A program made the position numbers and the translations under genes. Under the pieces are notes generated by a model, which was not told where the DNA came from, did no database searches, and saw nothing but the letters and a program-made list of their open reading frames with translations. Shown piece after piece: positions 14,269-23,893 of a stretch of 32,213 nt of DNA. Every line of letters starts with the position of its first letter. Within the stretch, counting starts at the first letter, position 1. The stretch covers positions 1-32,213 of the forward strand of contig DASRMP010000012.1 of assembly GCA_035647855.1 (NCBI GenBank). Direction: 5' to 3'. This DNA comes from JAAZBW01 sp035647855 (lineage in GTDB: Bacteria > Actinomycetota > Actinomycetes > Actinomycetales > Actinomycetaceae).

Positions 14269-15051
14269 ATGCCGGGAAACGGTGTACCCAGATTGGCGGC
14301 GGAGCGGCGCCGGGCGATCGTCGCCGAGCTCCGGGCCAACGGACGCCTCGAAGTCGCCGAGACGGCGGACAGGTTCGAGACTTCCGTGGAGACCATCCGC
14401 AAGGACCTGATCTCACTGGAGAAGCGGGGCCTGCTGCGGCGGGTCCACGGTGGCGCGCTTCCCGTTCAGACGATGACCTTTGAACCCGACGTCACGAGCC
14501 GCGTATCGGAGAACCGCGATGAGAAGGTTCGCATCGGGACGCGCGCGCTGACGCATCTGCCGGAGCGCGGCGTGGTGATGATCGATGCCGGTTCCACAAC
14601 CCAGTTGTTCACCGAGATGCTGCCCAACCGCTCCGATCTGCGCGTCTTCACGAACTCCCTCATCATCGCCTCGATCGCGGCGTCCAAGCCGTCCATCATC
14701 TGCCACACCCTCGGTGGCCGGATCCGGCCCACCACCATGGCCGAGGTGGGCGCGACGGCTCGTCGATCCCTCGAGAGCCTTCATTTCGACATCGCGTTCG
14801 TCGGCACGAATGCCGTGTCACCCAAGCGTGGCCTGTACACGCCGGATCCGGACGAGGCTGCAGTCAAGCAGGACATGATCGCGAACTCGGAACGAGTCAT
14901 CCTTCTGGCAGACCACCGGAAGTTCGGGCAGCACTCGCTCGTCAGGTATGCAGACCTGAGTGAGATCGATGTCGTGATCACCGGTGCCGAACTGCACGAG
15001 GACTTCCGTCATGAACTCGCAGCAGCGGGCGTCGAGATGGAGTACGTGTGA
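14269..15051 (+). CDS. DeoR/GlpR-family transcriptional regulator
   Basis: The 260-residue product has the N-terminal winged HTH (AERRRAIVAELRANGRLEVA ... TSVETIRKDLISLEKRGLLRRVHGGAL, about 11-66). The sugar-phosphate-binding ISOCOT domain follows, with IDAGSTTQLFTEMLP, VFTNSL, GGRIRP, FVGTNAVSPKRGLYTPDPDEAAVK, LLADHRKFG and VVITGAEL. Such repressors release DNA on binding a phosphorylated sugar, so the inducer is likely the product of the kinases downstream. It heads the plus-strand chain; its stop overlaps the PfkB start (GTGA). It probably controls both the divergent aldolase/isomerase pair and the plus-strand operon. Confidence 0.94.
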   Translation: MPGNGVPRLAAERRRAIVAELRANGRLEVAETADRFETSVETIRKDLISLEKRGLLRRVHGGALPVQTMTFEPDVTSRVSENRDEKVRIGTRALTHLPERGVVMIDAGSTTQLFTEMLPNRSDLRVFTNSLIIASIAASKPSIICHTLGGRIRPTTMAEVGATARRSLESLHFDIAFVGTNAVSPKRGLYTPDPDEAAVKQDMIANSERVILLADHRKFGQHSLVRYADLSEIDVVITGAELHEDFRHELAAAGVEMEYV

Positions 15052-16037
15052 TCGTCACCGTTACTCCGTCGCCCGCGATCGACTGGACCATTCACCTCAC
15101 CGATTTCCGGTTCGGGGGCGTGAATCGCATGGACTCCTCCGGGAAGGAGCCGAGCGGCAAGGGTGTCAACATCGCCCTCGCGTTGCACCGTGCGGGCATC
15201 GAGACGTGCTGCGTCCTCCCCGCAGGTGGCTCGACGGGCGCGTACATGGCCGGCTGTTTCAGCCAGATCGGAGTGCCTCATCTGATCGTGGACACCGGCG
15301 AGGACGTCCGCACCAACATCACCCTCGTGACCGAAAGTGACACGACAAAGATCAACGCACCCGGCACGCACCTCTCGCCGGAACGGCTCGCCGCTTTCAG
15401 CGAAGCCATCGACAGCGCCGCTGAGAATGCCTCGGCAGTCGTGCTCGCCGGCAGCCTCCCATTGGGTGTGGCTCCCGGATTCGTCCGCGACACGGCGGCA
15501 CGATTGAAGGCGTCCGGCGTCCGCGTCGCGATCGACACCTCCGGGACCGCTCTGGAGCTCGCCCTCGAGGCTCGCCCCGATCTCGTCAAGCCGAACCTCC
15601 TGGAACTCTCCGAACTCGTCCACCGCCCACTCAGGACCATCGGCGACGTCGTCGAAGCCGCGCACGAGGCTCGCGCCCGGGGAGCCCTCGCGGTGCTGGC
15701 GAGCCTGGGACCGGATGGCGCCCTCTTCGTCGACGACGACGACGTGCTGCTGGCCACGTCTCGCGATATCCCCGTCATCAACTCCGTTGGCGCCGGCGAT
15801 GCCCTGCTGGCGGGTTTCATATCCACCGGATCGAGCACGGTTCAGCGTCTCGCCACGGCCTCCCTCTGGGCAGCGAGCGCCGTGGCGCACCCCACCACCC
15901 TCTTCCCTGTAATTGAGTCGTTCGCCGATCAGATCTCGGTCGGTCCGGTCAGTCCTGGCTCTTCGATGGATCAGCCGCTCTCCGCGCCGGCCGAGTTGCC
16001 CAGAAAGCCGGCCCCGACGTCCCCGGAGGCATCATGA
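15048..16037 (+). CDS. PfkB-family sugar-phosphate kinase (1-phosphofructokinase / tagatose-6-phosphate kinase like)
   Basis: The 329-residue protein starts MIVTVTPSPAIDWT, the standard 'T.NPA.D' opening of FruK/LacC-type kinases. It has signature 1 at KEPSGKGVNIALALHRAG (33-50) and signature 2 at NSVGAGDALLAGF (245-257) with catalytic Asp251. The enzyme should phosphorylate a ketose phosphate to a bisphosphate, which would feed one of the two aldolases. The C-terminal 30 residues after SFADQISV are a Pro/Ser-rich tail without family similarity. It overlaps both neighbours by four bases (GTGA and ATGA), indicating tight co-translation. Confidence 0.9.
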   Translation: MIVTVTPSPAIDWTIHLTDFRFGGVNRMDSSGKEPSGKGVNIALALHRAGIETCCVLPAGGSTGAYMAGCFSQIGVPHLIVDTGEDVRTNITLVTESDTTKINAPGTHLSPERLAAFSEAIDSAAENASAVVLAGSLPLGVAPGFVRDTAARLKASGVRVAIDTSGTALELALEARPDLVKPNLLELSELVHRPLRTIGDVVEAAHEARARGALAVLASLGPDGALFVDDDDVLLATSRDIPVINSVGAGDALLAGFISTGSSTVQRLATASLWAASAVAHPTTLFPVIESFADQISVGPVSPGSSMDQPLSAPAELPRKPAPTSPEAS

Positions 16038-17446
16038 CTCGTGAACCGGTGACCATGGGAATCGACGTCGGTACCACACGGATCAAGGCAGAGGTCGTCG
16101 CGCTCGATCGGCGCGAACTGCACGCTGCGGCAACCGCGACGCCCTGGCGGCACACCTCGGATGGGACGCAGGCACAGGTTGACGAGCTGGGCGATGCCGC
16201 AATAGCTGTCGCTGCGGAAGCAGCGGAGTGGGCGGCCGCTCATGGTTTCCACGTGGCGGCGATGGCCGTCACCGGAATGGCGGAGACCGGGGCGCTGCTG
16301 GACGGCGAGGGGTGTGCGCTCGCCCCGGCGTTTGCGTGGCACCACACCATGGGTGATCCGGTTCGAGTGCAGGACTCGCTCGGCCGCGAGCGCTTCATGG
16401 CGGTGACCGGCCGTGACTGCACCATCTCCCCGTCGATCATCAAGCTGGACATGCTCCGCACATCGGGGCACCGCTTCAGCCCGGGCCAGCGCTGGCTCAA
16501 CATCCCCGATTACGTCGCATACCGACTCTCCGGGGTGCAGGCCGCCGAGATTTCCACTTCCAGCCGGACCGGACTCGTCGATATCGCGCGGCGCGAGTGG
16601 TGGGACGCCGCGCTCGAGTTCCTCGGCGCCGGCAGATGGCTGCTGCCCGGCGATCTGGTCCCGGGAGGAACACTGCTCGGGCCCACGGCGGGCGACCTGC
16701 CCGAATCGCTGCGCGGGATCCAGGTCTCGACGGGTGGCCATGACCATCCCGTCGCCGGCATCGGCGCAGGCGCGAGTGAACCCGGTTGCCTCATCCTGTC
16801 CTTGGGAACCGCCGAGGCCCAGCTTCGAATCGTCGCCCCGCCGATGTCTCCGAGGACCGTGCTGCAGGTGGTTGCCGGCGGCGGCACGGTCGACTGGCAC
16901 CCGCTCGGCGATCGGTTGACTGTTCTCGGCGCGCTCCCCACCGGGATCACGCTGGAGAGACTGTCCGGCGTACTGCGCTGCACCACGCTCGAGGAGCGTT
17001 TGGGGCTCAGCCGCACTGCGCTCGAATGTGAGCCCCACGGCGGCGCTCCCCGCCTCGACGGCGTCACATTCGACTCGTTCAACCTGATCGGGATCGCCGA
17101 CGGCGTCACGGCGCCCGCCGTCTGGAGAGGTGCGAACGAGGATCTCATCGATATCTCGACCGCTCTCACCCGTCGAGTGAACGAGGCGATAGGCCCGTAC
17201 GACGATGCGGTCGCATTCGGTGGCTGGCTTGCCGATCCGCTGGTCAGAGCCCTCCGGCAGCGCCAACTCGGCGTTCGAGCCACATTCACGAGTCTTGCCG
17301 AACCAGGCGCAGTGGGAGCAGCGATGCTCGCGGCGTGGGCAGCGGGGGAGATCAGTCAGCTTCCGGGCACGCACGAGGTTGGCGTCCATCTCTCTGAGCC
17401 GACGAGTGGGAAGGGAGGGACGATCGCATCTCAGCGGGGGAGATGA
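16034..17446 (+). CDS. FGGY-family carbohydrate kinase (first copy)
   Basis: The 470-residue product has the phosphate-1 motif MGIDVGTTRIKAEVVAL (8-24). The middle region GMAETGALLDGEG and WHHTMGD (H-x-x-x-D like substrate contacts) follows. The second domain has STGGHDHPVAGIGAGASEPG and LILSLGTAEAQLRI, and a late AVAFGGWLADPLVRALRQRQLG matches the adenosine-binding segment. It is near usual FGGY length. It should phosphorylate a ketose or polyol entering the cell. The stop is followed by a 74-bp gap before the importer genes. It is clearly diverged from the second FGGY kinase at the end of the operon. Confidence 0.87.
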   Translation: MTREPVTMGIDVGTTRIKAEVVALDRRELHAAATATPWRHTSDGTQAQVDELGDAAIAVAAEAAEWAAAHGFHVAAMAVTGMAETGALLDGEGCALAPAFAWHHTMGDPVRVQDSLGRERFMAVTGRDCTISPSIIKLDMLRTSGHRFSPGQRWLNIPDYVAYRLSGVQAAEISTSSRTGLVDIARREWWDAALEFLGAGRWLLPGDLVPGGTLLGPTAGDLPESLRGIQVSTGGHDHPVAGIGAGASEPGCLILSLGTAEAQLRIVAPPMSPRTVLQVVAGGGTVDWHPLGDRLTVLGALPTGITLERLSGVLRCTTLEERLGLSRTALECEPHGGAPRLDGVTFDSFNLIGIADGVTAPAVWRGANEDLIDISTALTRRVNEAIGPYDDAVAFGGWLADPLVRALRQRQLGVRATFTSLAEPGAVGAAMLAAWAAGEISQLPGTHEVGVHLSEPTSGKGGTIASQRGR

Positions 17447-17520
17447 AGGGGGAGTAAAGCAGTCCGTGGTCTATCAGACACAGCTTTGAAGAAGGACTCA
17501 AGAGAAACTGGAGAAACACG

Positions 17521-18909
17521 ATGTTACGCAAACGCACCCTGGTCGCCGTAGCGACCGGATTGACAGGAATTCTCGCGCTCACCGCATGTGGTGGCGCGAA
17601 CACCGGTGGTGAAACCGATGGCGCCACCGCCGGCGGAGAAGCCGGAACCGAGGCACCCGCAGGAGCGGGCGGCTCACTGAACGTTCTCATGGTCGGCAAC
17701 CCCCAGATGAAGGACATCGAGGCACTCGCCGGGGAGTTCTTCACAACGCCCACAGGAATCGACGTCAACTTCACGATCCTCCCGGAGAACGAGCTCCGGG
17801 ACCGTGTCGCGCAGGACGTCGCGACCCAGGCAGGCCAGTACGACGTGGTGACCATCGGCGCCTATGAAGGCAGCGTATGGACCGCGAACGACTGGCTGCT
17901 CAACCTCCAGGAAATGGCGGAGGCCGACGAGGAATTCGACGTCGAGGACATCCTGCCCGCCATGAAGGGCGTGCTCTCCAAGGACGACGACCTCTACGCG
18001 ATTCCGTTCTACGGCGAGTCCGCGTTCACGATGTATCGCACGGACCTGTTCGAGGAGTTCGGACTCACCATGCCCGACGAACCGACGTGGGATGAGATTG
18101 CCACCCTCGCGGCCCAGGTGGAAGAGAACACCGATGACGTGTCAGGTGTCTGTCTTCGCGGCCTACCCGGCTGGGGAGAGAACATGGCGGTCATCGGATC
18201 GATGTTCGGCTCGTTCGGAGGCGGATTCTTCGACGCCGACTGGAACGCACTCCTCACTGACCCGGACACCGTCCGGGCGGCGGAGTACTACGTGGATCTC
18301 GTCTCCAACTACGGCCAGGCGGGTGCCACCGAATCCGGATTCACGGAGTGCCTGAACAACTTCACGCAGGGCAACTCGGCAATCTGGTTCGATGCGACCT
18401 CCGCAGCGGCCTCGGTGGAGTCGCCTGACAAGTCAACGGTGGTGGGCAACGTCGGGTACGTCGCCGCTCCCCGGGACCAGCAACGGGCACAGTGGGTCTG
18501 GGCCTGGGCCTGGGCGATCCCCAAGACGACCGAGAACGTGGACGCCGCCTGGGAGTTCATCTCCTGGGCATCCGGCAAGGAGTACGAACTGACGGCCGGT
18601 GCCGAACTGGGCTGGACGCGGATCCCGGACGGCAAGCGCACCTCCACCTTCGAGATCCCTGAGTACCAGGAAGCATCGGAGGCCTACCGGGAGCAGATGC
18701 TCGACGCGATCGAGCAGTCCGATCCCACCGACTGCACCGTTCAGGGCGCCCCGGCGCCCGGATGCCAGTACCTCGCGATTCCTGAATTCGCCGACCTCGG
18801 CACGAAGATCGGTCAGGAAATGAGTGCCGCACTGGCAGGACAGAAGACCGTCCAGCAAGCCCTCGAGGCATCGCAGGGAATGGCCGAATCGGTCGCCGCC
18901 GGCAGGTAG
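17521..18909 (+). CDS. ABC transporter sugar-binding lipoprotein
   Basis: The 462-residue product has a lipoprotein signal MLRKRTLVAVATGLTGILAL followed by lipobox LTAC (Cys23), then a Gly/Thr/Glu-rich linker. From residue about 58 it has the family 1 solute-binding fold: LNVLMVGNPQMKDIEALAGE, VDVNF-type strand, QYDVVTIGAYEG, LYAIPFYGESAFTMYRTDLF, and the hinge region with IPKTTENVDAAWEFISWAS. It is membrane-anchored outside the cell and delivers a carbohydrate or polyol to the two permeases that follow. Ligand identity is not readable. Confidence 0.93.
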   Translation: MLRKRTLVAVATGLTGILALTACGGANTGGETDGATAGGEAGTEAPAGAGGSLNVLMVGNPQMKDIEALAGEFFTTPTGIDVNFTILPENELRDRVAQDVATQAGQYDVVTIGAYEGSVWTANDWLLNLQEMAEADEEFDVEDILPAMKGVLSKDDDLYAIPFYGESAFTMYRTDLFEEFGLTMPDEPTWDEIATLAAQVEENTDDVSGVCLRGLPGWGENMAVIGSMFGSFGGGFFDADWNALLTDPDTVRAAEYYVDLVSNYGQAGATESGFTECLNNFTQGNSAIWFDATSAAASVESPDKSTVVGNVGYVAAPRDQQRAQWVWAWAWAIPKTTENVDAAWEFISWASGKEYELTAGAELGWTRIPDGKRTSTFEIPEYQEASEAYREQMLDAIEQSDPTDCTVQGAPAPGCQYLAIPEFADLGTKIGQEMSAALAGQKTVQQALEASQGMAESVAAGR

Positions 18910-18981
18910 TCCGTTCAATCACAATTCAGCGGTGTGGGGATCCGCGCAATACCGGATCCCCACACCAAAGGAGGATTTCTC

Positions 18982-19944
18982 ATGACGACCACGGCAGCAG
19001 TACTGCCCGAGGCCGCGGCGCGAGCGCGCGCTCGTGAGAGCGAAAAGCGAACGAATCGGCGGCGGCGAATCCCGCTTTATCCCGCTCTTATATTCCTCGT
19101 GATCGTCACACAGATTCCTTTCGTCGTGACGCTCGTGTTGTCCTTCATGGACTGGAATATCATGTACCCGCTGGATCGCGGGTTCGCAGGCTTTGACAAC
19201 TACATAACCATGGCAAGCGACCCGCGCATGCGAGCGGCCGCCGGCAATACGATCGTACTCATTGTCGGCGGGGTTCTCGGATCGCTCGTCATGGGAACCA
19301 TTCTCGCCCTGCTCCTCGACCGGCAGTTTCCCGGCCGGGCGGTTGTGAGAACGCTTCTCATCACACCGTTTCTCATCATGCCGATGGCATCATCGCTGAT
19401 GTGGAAGCACCTTGTGTTCAACGCGGAGTATGGGCTGCTCAACGGCGGAATGAAATGGCTGGGGAATCTCCTCGGGTTCAATGCGCCACAGGTCGAATGG
19501 CTGTCGCGAGTGCCGATGTTGGCAATTATCGCGGTCCTCATCTGGACGTGGACACCCTTCATGATGCTGATCATCCTCGCCGGTCTCCAGGCAATGGACT
19601 CCGACACCATGGAGGCCGCATCGATCGACGGCGCGAATGCACTGGACAAATTCCGGTATCTCACGATTCCGCATCTTCGCCCGTACATTGAGCTCTCGAT
19701 CGTCCTCGGCACCATCTATCTGCTCAATACCTACGACCAGGTCTTCTCCATCACGCAGGGCGGTCCGGGCTCGGCCACGACCAACCTCACCTACGAGATC
19801 TATCTGACGGCTTTCCGAAAGTACGACTACGGAGAGGCGGCGGCGGCCGGCGTCATCGTGGTCCTGTTCAGCATCATCATCGCGACATTCGGCCTGCGAC
19901 TTGTCAGCTCGCTGGCTCAGGCCAAGAGCGGAGGCTCCCGATGA
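18982..19944 (+). CDS. ABC transporter permease, MalF/UgpA type
   Basis: From ATG 18982, behind a near-perfect AAAGGAGG site, the product has 320 residues. An N-terminal cytosolic basic stretch (RARARESEKRTNRRRR) precedes six membrane helices. The EAA loop, contacting the ATPase, is EAASIDGANALDKFRYLTIPHLRP. It forms the channel together with the next protein. A start at 18934 is rejected because it lies before the ribosome site. The gene is 72 bp after the binding protein and overlaps the next permease by ATGA. Confidence 0.94.
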   Translation: MTTTAAVLPEAAARARARESEKRTNRRRRIPLYPALIFLVIVTQIPFVVTLVLSFMDWNIMYPLDRGFAGFDNYITMASDPRMRAAAGNTIVLIVGGVLGSLVMGTILALLLDRQFPGRAVVRTLLITPFLIMPMASSLMWKHLVFNAEYGLLNGGMKWLGNLLGFNAPQVEWLSRVPMLAIIAVLIWTWTPFMMLIILAGLQAMDSDTMEAASIDGANALDKFRYLTIPHLRPYIELSIVLGTIYLLNTYDQVFSITQGGPGSATTNLTYEIYLTAFRKYDYGEAAAAGVIVVLFSIIIATFGLRLVSSLAQAKSGGSR

Positions 19945-20816
19945 GCGCCACAACGGTTCCGGACGCGACCGCAACCAAGTCGGACATTCGCAAACAACGC
20001 CGTCGGCGGCAAGGGAAGGGCGGCCCGTGGGGGGTGATCGCGTGGATCATGGCGCTTCTCTTCTTCGCGCCGATCGCCTACATGGTGCTCACGTCCTTCC
20101 ACCGGGAAGTCGACGCGGCCGTGTCACCGCCGAATCTCTTCGCCCCACTGGTCACGTATCAGTATGAAAACGTGTTCGCACGGAACATCACGCCGTATCT
20201 ACTCAATTCGCTGATGGCAGCCGGCGGTTCGACGATTCTGGTCATTCTGCTCGCCGTTCCGGCGGCCTATGCCACTGCGATCAAACCCATCAGGAGCGCT
20301 GCCGGCGTGCTGCAATGGGTCCTTTCGACCAAGTTCCTTCCGCTCATTGCGGCACTGATCCCCGTCTATCTGGTGTTCCAGTTCCTTGGTCTCCTCGACT
20401 CGATAGCGGCCCTGGTCATCTTCTACACGGGGATGAATCTGCCCATTGCCATCTGGATGATGCACTCGTTCCTCAGCGACCTACCCAAAGACATCATGTC
20501 AGCGGCCGAAATTGACGGAGCGAATCTCCCCAGAATTATCCGGAGTATTGTCGTCCCTCTTGCGATGCCCGGCATAGCGGCAACTGCGCTCATCACATTC
20601 ATCCTGGCCTGGAACGAGTTCCTCTTCGCGTTGAATCTCACCGCCACAAAGGCATCCACATCGTCGGTGTACCTCGTATCTTTCATCACGAGTGAGGGGC
20701 TGTTCATTGCACAGTTGTCCGCCGCGTCAATAGTGGTCAGTATTCCCGTCGTCATCGCCGGTTGGGTGGCTCAGGACAAGTTGGTCCAAGGCCTCTCAAT
20801 GGGTGCCGTCAAGTAA
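19941..20816 (+). CDS. ABC transporter permease, MalG/UgpE type
   Basis: The 291-residue product has six membrane helices and an EAA loop, SAAEIDGANLPRIIRSIVVPLAMPG. The N-terminal cytosolic segment is strongly basic (KSDIRKQRRRRQGKGG). It pairs with the MalF-type permease. No ATP-binding subunit is encoded anywhere in the window, so the importer must borrow one from elsewhere, as MsiK-type shared ATPases do in actinobacteria. Confidence 0.94.
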   Translation: MSATTVPDATATKSDIRKQRRRRQGKGGPWGVIAWIMALLFFAPIAYMVLTSFHREVDAAVSPPNLFAPLVTYQYENVFARNITPYLLNSLMAAGGSTILVILLAVPAAYATAIKPIRSAAGVLQWVLSTKFLPLIAALIPVYLVFQFLGLLDSIAALVIFYTGMNLPIAIWMMHSFLSDLPKDIMSAAEIDGANLPRIIRSIVVPLAMPGIAATALITFILAWNEFLFALNLTATKASTSSVYLVSFITSEGLFIAQLSAASIVVSIPVVIAGWVAQDKLVQGLSMGAVK

Positions 20817-20829
20817 CTGGAGTCATCTC

Positions 20830-21870
20830 ATGCAGACAATGTCACGCGTTCTGGTCGAGGGTATCGGCCGAGTCGCAGTAGTCGAGGCGCCGGTGCCGGA
20901 ACCCGGGCCCGGACAGGTTCGAGTCCGCACGAGCCTGGCGGGGATATGCGGTTCGGACACCCACGCCGTCGCCGGCCACCATCCGTTGCTTCCGCCTCCC
21001 TACTACCCGGGGCACGAGGCAACCGGGACCGTGACGTCCGTAAACGAGGGCGTCGCGGATATCGCCCTCGGCCAACGGGTCATTCTCAAGCCGAACGTCA
21101 ACTGCGGCGAATGCATCAACTGCCTTGCCGGGCGCACCAACGCCTGTCAGCAACTGCAGTGGATCGGTTGCGATCCCTCGGACAGGCTTCCCGGAGCCAT
21201 GGCGGACGAGTTCCTCGCACCTGCCGAAAACCTCTTCGTGGTTCCCGAGGACGTCACGGATGAGCAGGCGGCCCTCGTAGAGTGCCTCGCCACACCGGTC
21301 CATGCCGCGCGCATTGCCGGAGACATCACCGGGCAGCGCGTTGCGGTCCTCGGTGCAGGGACGATCGGTCTGTTCGCCGTCGTGGCGGCGCGACACGCGG
21401 GGGCCGGCCGTATCGTCGTGACCGACCTCGACCAGGGCAAGCGCGAGCGTGCCCTCCGCAACGGTGCCGCCGTGGCTTTCGACCCCACGCGAGAGGGTTT
21501 CGTGGCGGCGGTGCAGGAAGCACTCGGAGGGCCGGCTGACGTGGTCTTCGACTGCGTCGCCAACGAGGCGTCGATAGCTCAGGCGATCTCGATCCTGCGT
21601 CGCGCCGGGACTCTTCTCATCGTCGGCGTGCCTCCCCGGGATCTCATGGTGCCCATGCCGCTCGTGCAGGACTGGGAACTCCGCGTGCAGGGATGCGCCA
21701 ATTACACCAACGAGGACATCGAAACGGCGATCGGCATGGCCTCCGGGCTCGTCACGGAGGAGATCATCACGGGCCGATTCGCCATCTCGGAGGCCCCGGA
21801 GGCGTTCGAGGTTGCAAAAGAGAATTCGTCAGGGAAGGTCGTCGTCGGACCGGGAAGTGATCACGCATGA
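20830..21870 (+). CDS. Zinc-dependent medium-chain dehydrogenase (first copy)
   Basis: The ATG at 20830 has GGAG eight bases upstream; the product has 346 residues. Catalytic-zinc ligands are Cys40 (GICGSD), His62-Glu63 (YPGHEATG) and a later Glu in ALVECLATP. The structural zinc site is Cys92, Cys95, Cys98 and Cys106. The Rossmann motif is VAVLGAGTIGLF, followed by VTDLDQ, whose Asp at the end of strand two favours NAD+. Such enzymes oxidise polyols or secondary alcohols. It begins 13 bp after the permease and overlaps the next dehydrogenase by ATGA. The substrate is probably the imported polyol or an intermediate. Confidence 0.92.
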   Translation: MQTMSRVLVEGIGRVAVVEAPVPEPGPGQVRVRTSLAGICGSDTHAVAGHHPLLPPPYYPGHEATGTVTSVNEGVADIALGQRVILKPNVNCGECINCLAGRTNACQQLQWIGCDPSDRLPGAMADEFLAPAENLFVVPEDVTDEQAALVECLATPVHAARIAGDITGQRVAVLGAGTIGLFAVVAARHAGAGRIVVTDLDQGKRERALRNGAAVAFDPTREGFVAAVQEALGGPADVVFDCVANEASIAQAISILRRAGTLLIVGVPPRDLMVPMPLVQDWELRVQGCANYTNEDIETAIGMASGLVTEEIITGRFAISEAPEAFEVAKENSSGKVVVGPGSDHA

Positions 21871-22883
21871 GAGCCCTCGAACTGCAGGCACCCAACAGGT
21901 ACCGCATCATCGAACTGCCCGATCCCGAACCCGGGCCCGGTGAGATCGTGATCGAGGTCGATGCCTCCGGCATCTGTGGCACCGACCTCCGCATCGTCGA
22001 GGGCGATTACGGGCACATCTCGTTCCCTCTCGTGATCGGCCACGAGTTCGGGGGCCGGGTCAGCTCGATCGGCGACGGCGTGAGCGGCCTCGCCGTCGGA
22101 GACCTCGTGGGAGCCGACCCCAACATCTACTGCGGAAACTGCGAGTGGTGCAACAAGCGCGCATTCAATCTGTGCGCCAACTGGTCCGCGGTGGGCATCA
22201 ACCGGACGGGGGCCCTGGCGGAGAAGGTAGTGGTTCCGGCGCGGCTCGCCGTTCGGCTCCCGGCTTCGCTCGACCCCGAGACTGCCGCTTTGATAGAGCC
22301 GCTCTCGTGCGTCCTGCACGCGATGGATCGCGCGGACGTTGCGTCCGAGGGCTCGATGCTGGTCTACGGGGCGGGCGCGATCGGGCTCATGGCGCTTGTG
22401 GTCGCTCGATCCCGCGGGCTCACCGTCAGCGTGATCGAGCCGCACGAGCAGCGGCAGGCCGTGGCCGCCGGCCTCGGCGCCGTGGCGACTGCCGGAGACG
22501 CAGCGGGCCTCGGTCTCGGCGCCGACGGCAAGTTCGACTACGTCCTGGATGCGTCCGGTGCTCTCCCGGCCATTGCCGAAGGACTGGGTCAACTGCGCAC
22601 GCGCGGCACGTTCATCCAGATGGGAGTGGCCCCAACAGCCGCGACCCTCCCGTTCTCGCCCTACTACCTCTACGAGAGGGAGTGGAGGATCATCGGCTCG
22701 AACTCGGTGGCCGACTGCTACGAGGCCGCAGCCGAGGCGATGCCGGAACTCGCAGAGCAACTCCGCGTACTCATCACCCACCGGCTCCCACTCGAGGACT
22801 TCGATGAGGCGCTGCGCGCCATGGCCAGTCCCGATGCGATCAAGGTCCACCTCCACCCCAACGAAGGAAGCAGCAACCCGTGA
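21867..22883 (+). CDS. Zinc-dependent medium-chain dehydrogenase (second copy)
   Basis: The 338-residue product has Cys37 (GICGTD), His59-Glu60 (IGHEFGG), structural zinc cysteines 89, 92, 95 and 103, and the dinucleotide motif LVYGAGAIGLMALV followed by VIEPHEQR. It is related to but clearly different from the dehydrogenase just upstream; this is not a recent duplication. It may oxidise a different carbon or act in reverse on the pathway's aldehyde. Four-base overlaps tie it to both neighbours. Confidence 0.92.
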   Translation: MRALELQAPNRYRIIELPDPEPGPGEIVIEVDASGICGTDLRIVEGDYGHISFPLVIGHEFGGRVSSIGDGVSGLAVGDLVGADPNIYCGNCEWCNKRAFNLCANWSAVGINRTGALAEKVVVPARLAVRLPASLDPETAALIEPLSCVLHAMDRADVASEGSMLVYGAGAIGLMALVVARSRGLTVSVIEPHEQRQAVAAGLGAVATAGDAAGLGLGADGKFDYVLDASGALPAIAEGLGQLRTRGTFIQMGVAPTAATLPFSPYYLYEREWRIIGSNSVADCYEAAAEAMPELAEQLRVLITHRLPLEDFDEALRAMASPDAIKVHLHPNEGSSNP

Positions 22884-23887
22884 CGACAACCGACCTGGGA
22901 AAACTCCGCAGCCTCGCCTCGTGTGTGGATGATGCCGGCTTCTTCACAGTGCTCGCGGTGGATCACCCGGCCGCGATGATTCTCGGCCGAACCGGCACGG
23001 AATTGGCGAATGACCCCGCGAGCATCGCCCGCGCGGTTCAGGCGAAGTTCGAACTGACGCGCGCGCTCGCGCCCTACGCGAGCGCACTGCTGACCGACCC
23101 GGCCCTCGGTCTCGCCGGCGCCGTCGCGACCGGGGCGTTGCCCGGCGGCAAGGGCCTGATCCTCAACTCCGAGACCGAGGACTACCAGCACGTTGCCAAC
23201 GCCCACGTGAGCACCGATCTGCGCGAGCGGTGGGGCGCGCGAAAGATCCGCCTCGCGGGAGGTGACGGCCTCAAGCTGCTGTGGCGCTACCGCCACGACG
23301 TCCCGGAGGCCGCCGCCCATCGCGACCTGGTGCGCCGGATTGCGGACGACTGCGCCGCGGCATCTCTTCCGCTGATCGTGGAGCCGATCTGGGTTCCTCT
23401 GGAGGGAGAGAGCCTCGAGGACCCGGAGGTTCGCTCGAGGCGAGTCCGTGGCGTCGTCGACTACGCGATCCTCGCCCAAGAGCTTGGCGCGGACATCGTC
23501 AAGACCGAGTTCCCCGGCTGGGTGGACACAGAAGAGGAGCAAGGGATCGGCGCCGCGGCATGCGCCGAGATCGACGCGGCCGTGGATGTCCCCTGGCTGC
23601 TGCTCTCGGCCGGCGTCACGTTCGAGCAGTTCCTGACACAGACGGAGATCGCGGCAGCGGCAGGATCCTCCGGGTTCATTGCCGGGCGAGCGGTGTGGGG
23701 AGCGGCAGCCTCCGAGGACGCGGAGAGTCGCGCGGCGGGAACCGCGGTCGCGATCGAGCGGCTGACTCGTCTCACGGCGGCCGTGCACGACCATGGGCGG
23801 CCGTGGCGGCTCAGCGGGGACGGCACGACTGTGCTGCGGGACTATCCGCAGAACTGGTACGAGAACTGGCATGAGAACTGGAGATGA
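22880..23887 (+). CDS. LacD-like class I (Schiff-base) aldolase
   Basis: From GTG 22880 (GTGA overlap) the product has 335 residues. The barrel has VLAVDHPAAM (25-34, the place of the 'aDqRg' strand in LacD), KIRLAGGDGLKLLWRY (122-137), LPLIVEPIW (163-171), and the Schiff-base lysine Lys208 in ADIVKTEFPGW. The strand WLLLSAGVTFEQF and GFIAGRAVWG close the phosphate site. LacD and YihT cleave tagatose-1,6-bisphosphate or sulfofructose-phosphate. The substrate here is unknown. The C-terminus ends with repeated NWYENWHENW, a Trp/Asn-rich tail typical of some family members. Confidence 0.85.
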   Translation: MTTTDLGKLRSLASCVDDAGFFTVLAVDHPAAMILGRTGTELANDPASIARAVQAKFELTRALAPYASALLTDPALGLAGAVATGALPGGKGLILNSETEDYQHVANAHVSTDLRERWGARKIRLAGGDGLKLLWRYRHDVPEAAAHRDLVRRIADDCAAASLPLIVEPIWVPLEGESLEDPEVRSRRVRGVVDYAILAQELGADIVKTEFPGWVDTEEEQGIGAAACAEIDAAVDVPWLLLSAGVTFEQFLTQTEIAAAAGSSGFIAGRAVWGAAASEDAESRAAGTAVAIERLTRLTAAVHDHGRPWRLSGDGTTVLRDYPQNWYENWHENWR

Positions 23888-23893
23888 GGCTCG

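Noticed and set aside
15971..17389. 472-codon open frame on the minus strand
   Set aside because: Shadow of the first FGGY kinase gene; no motif and no ribosome site.
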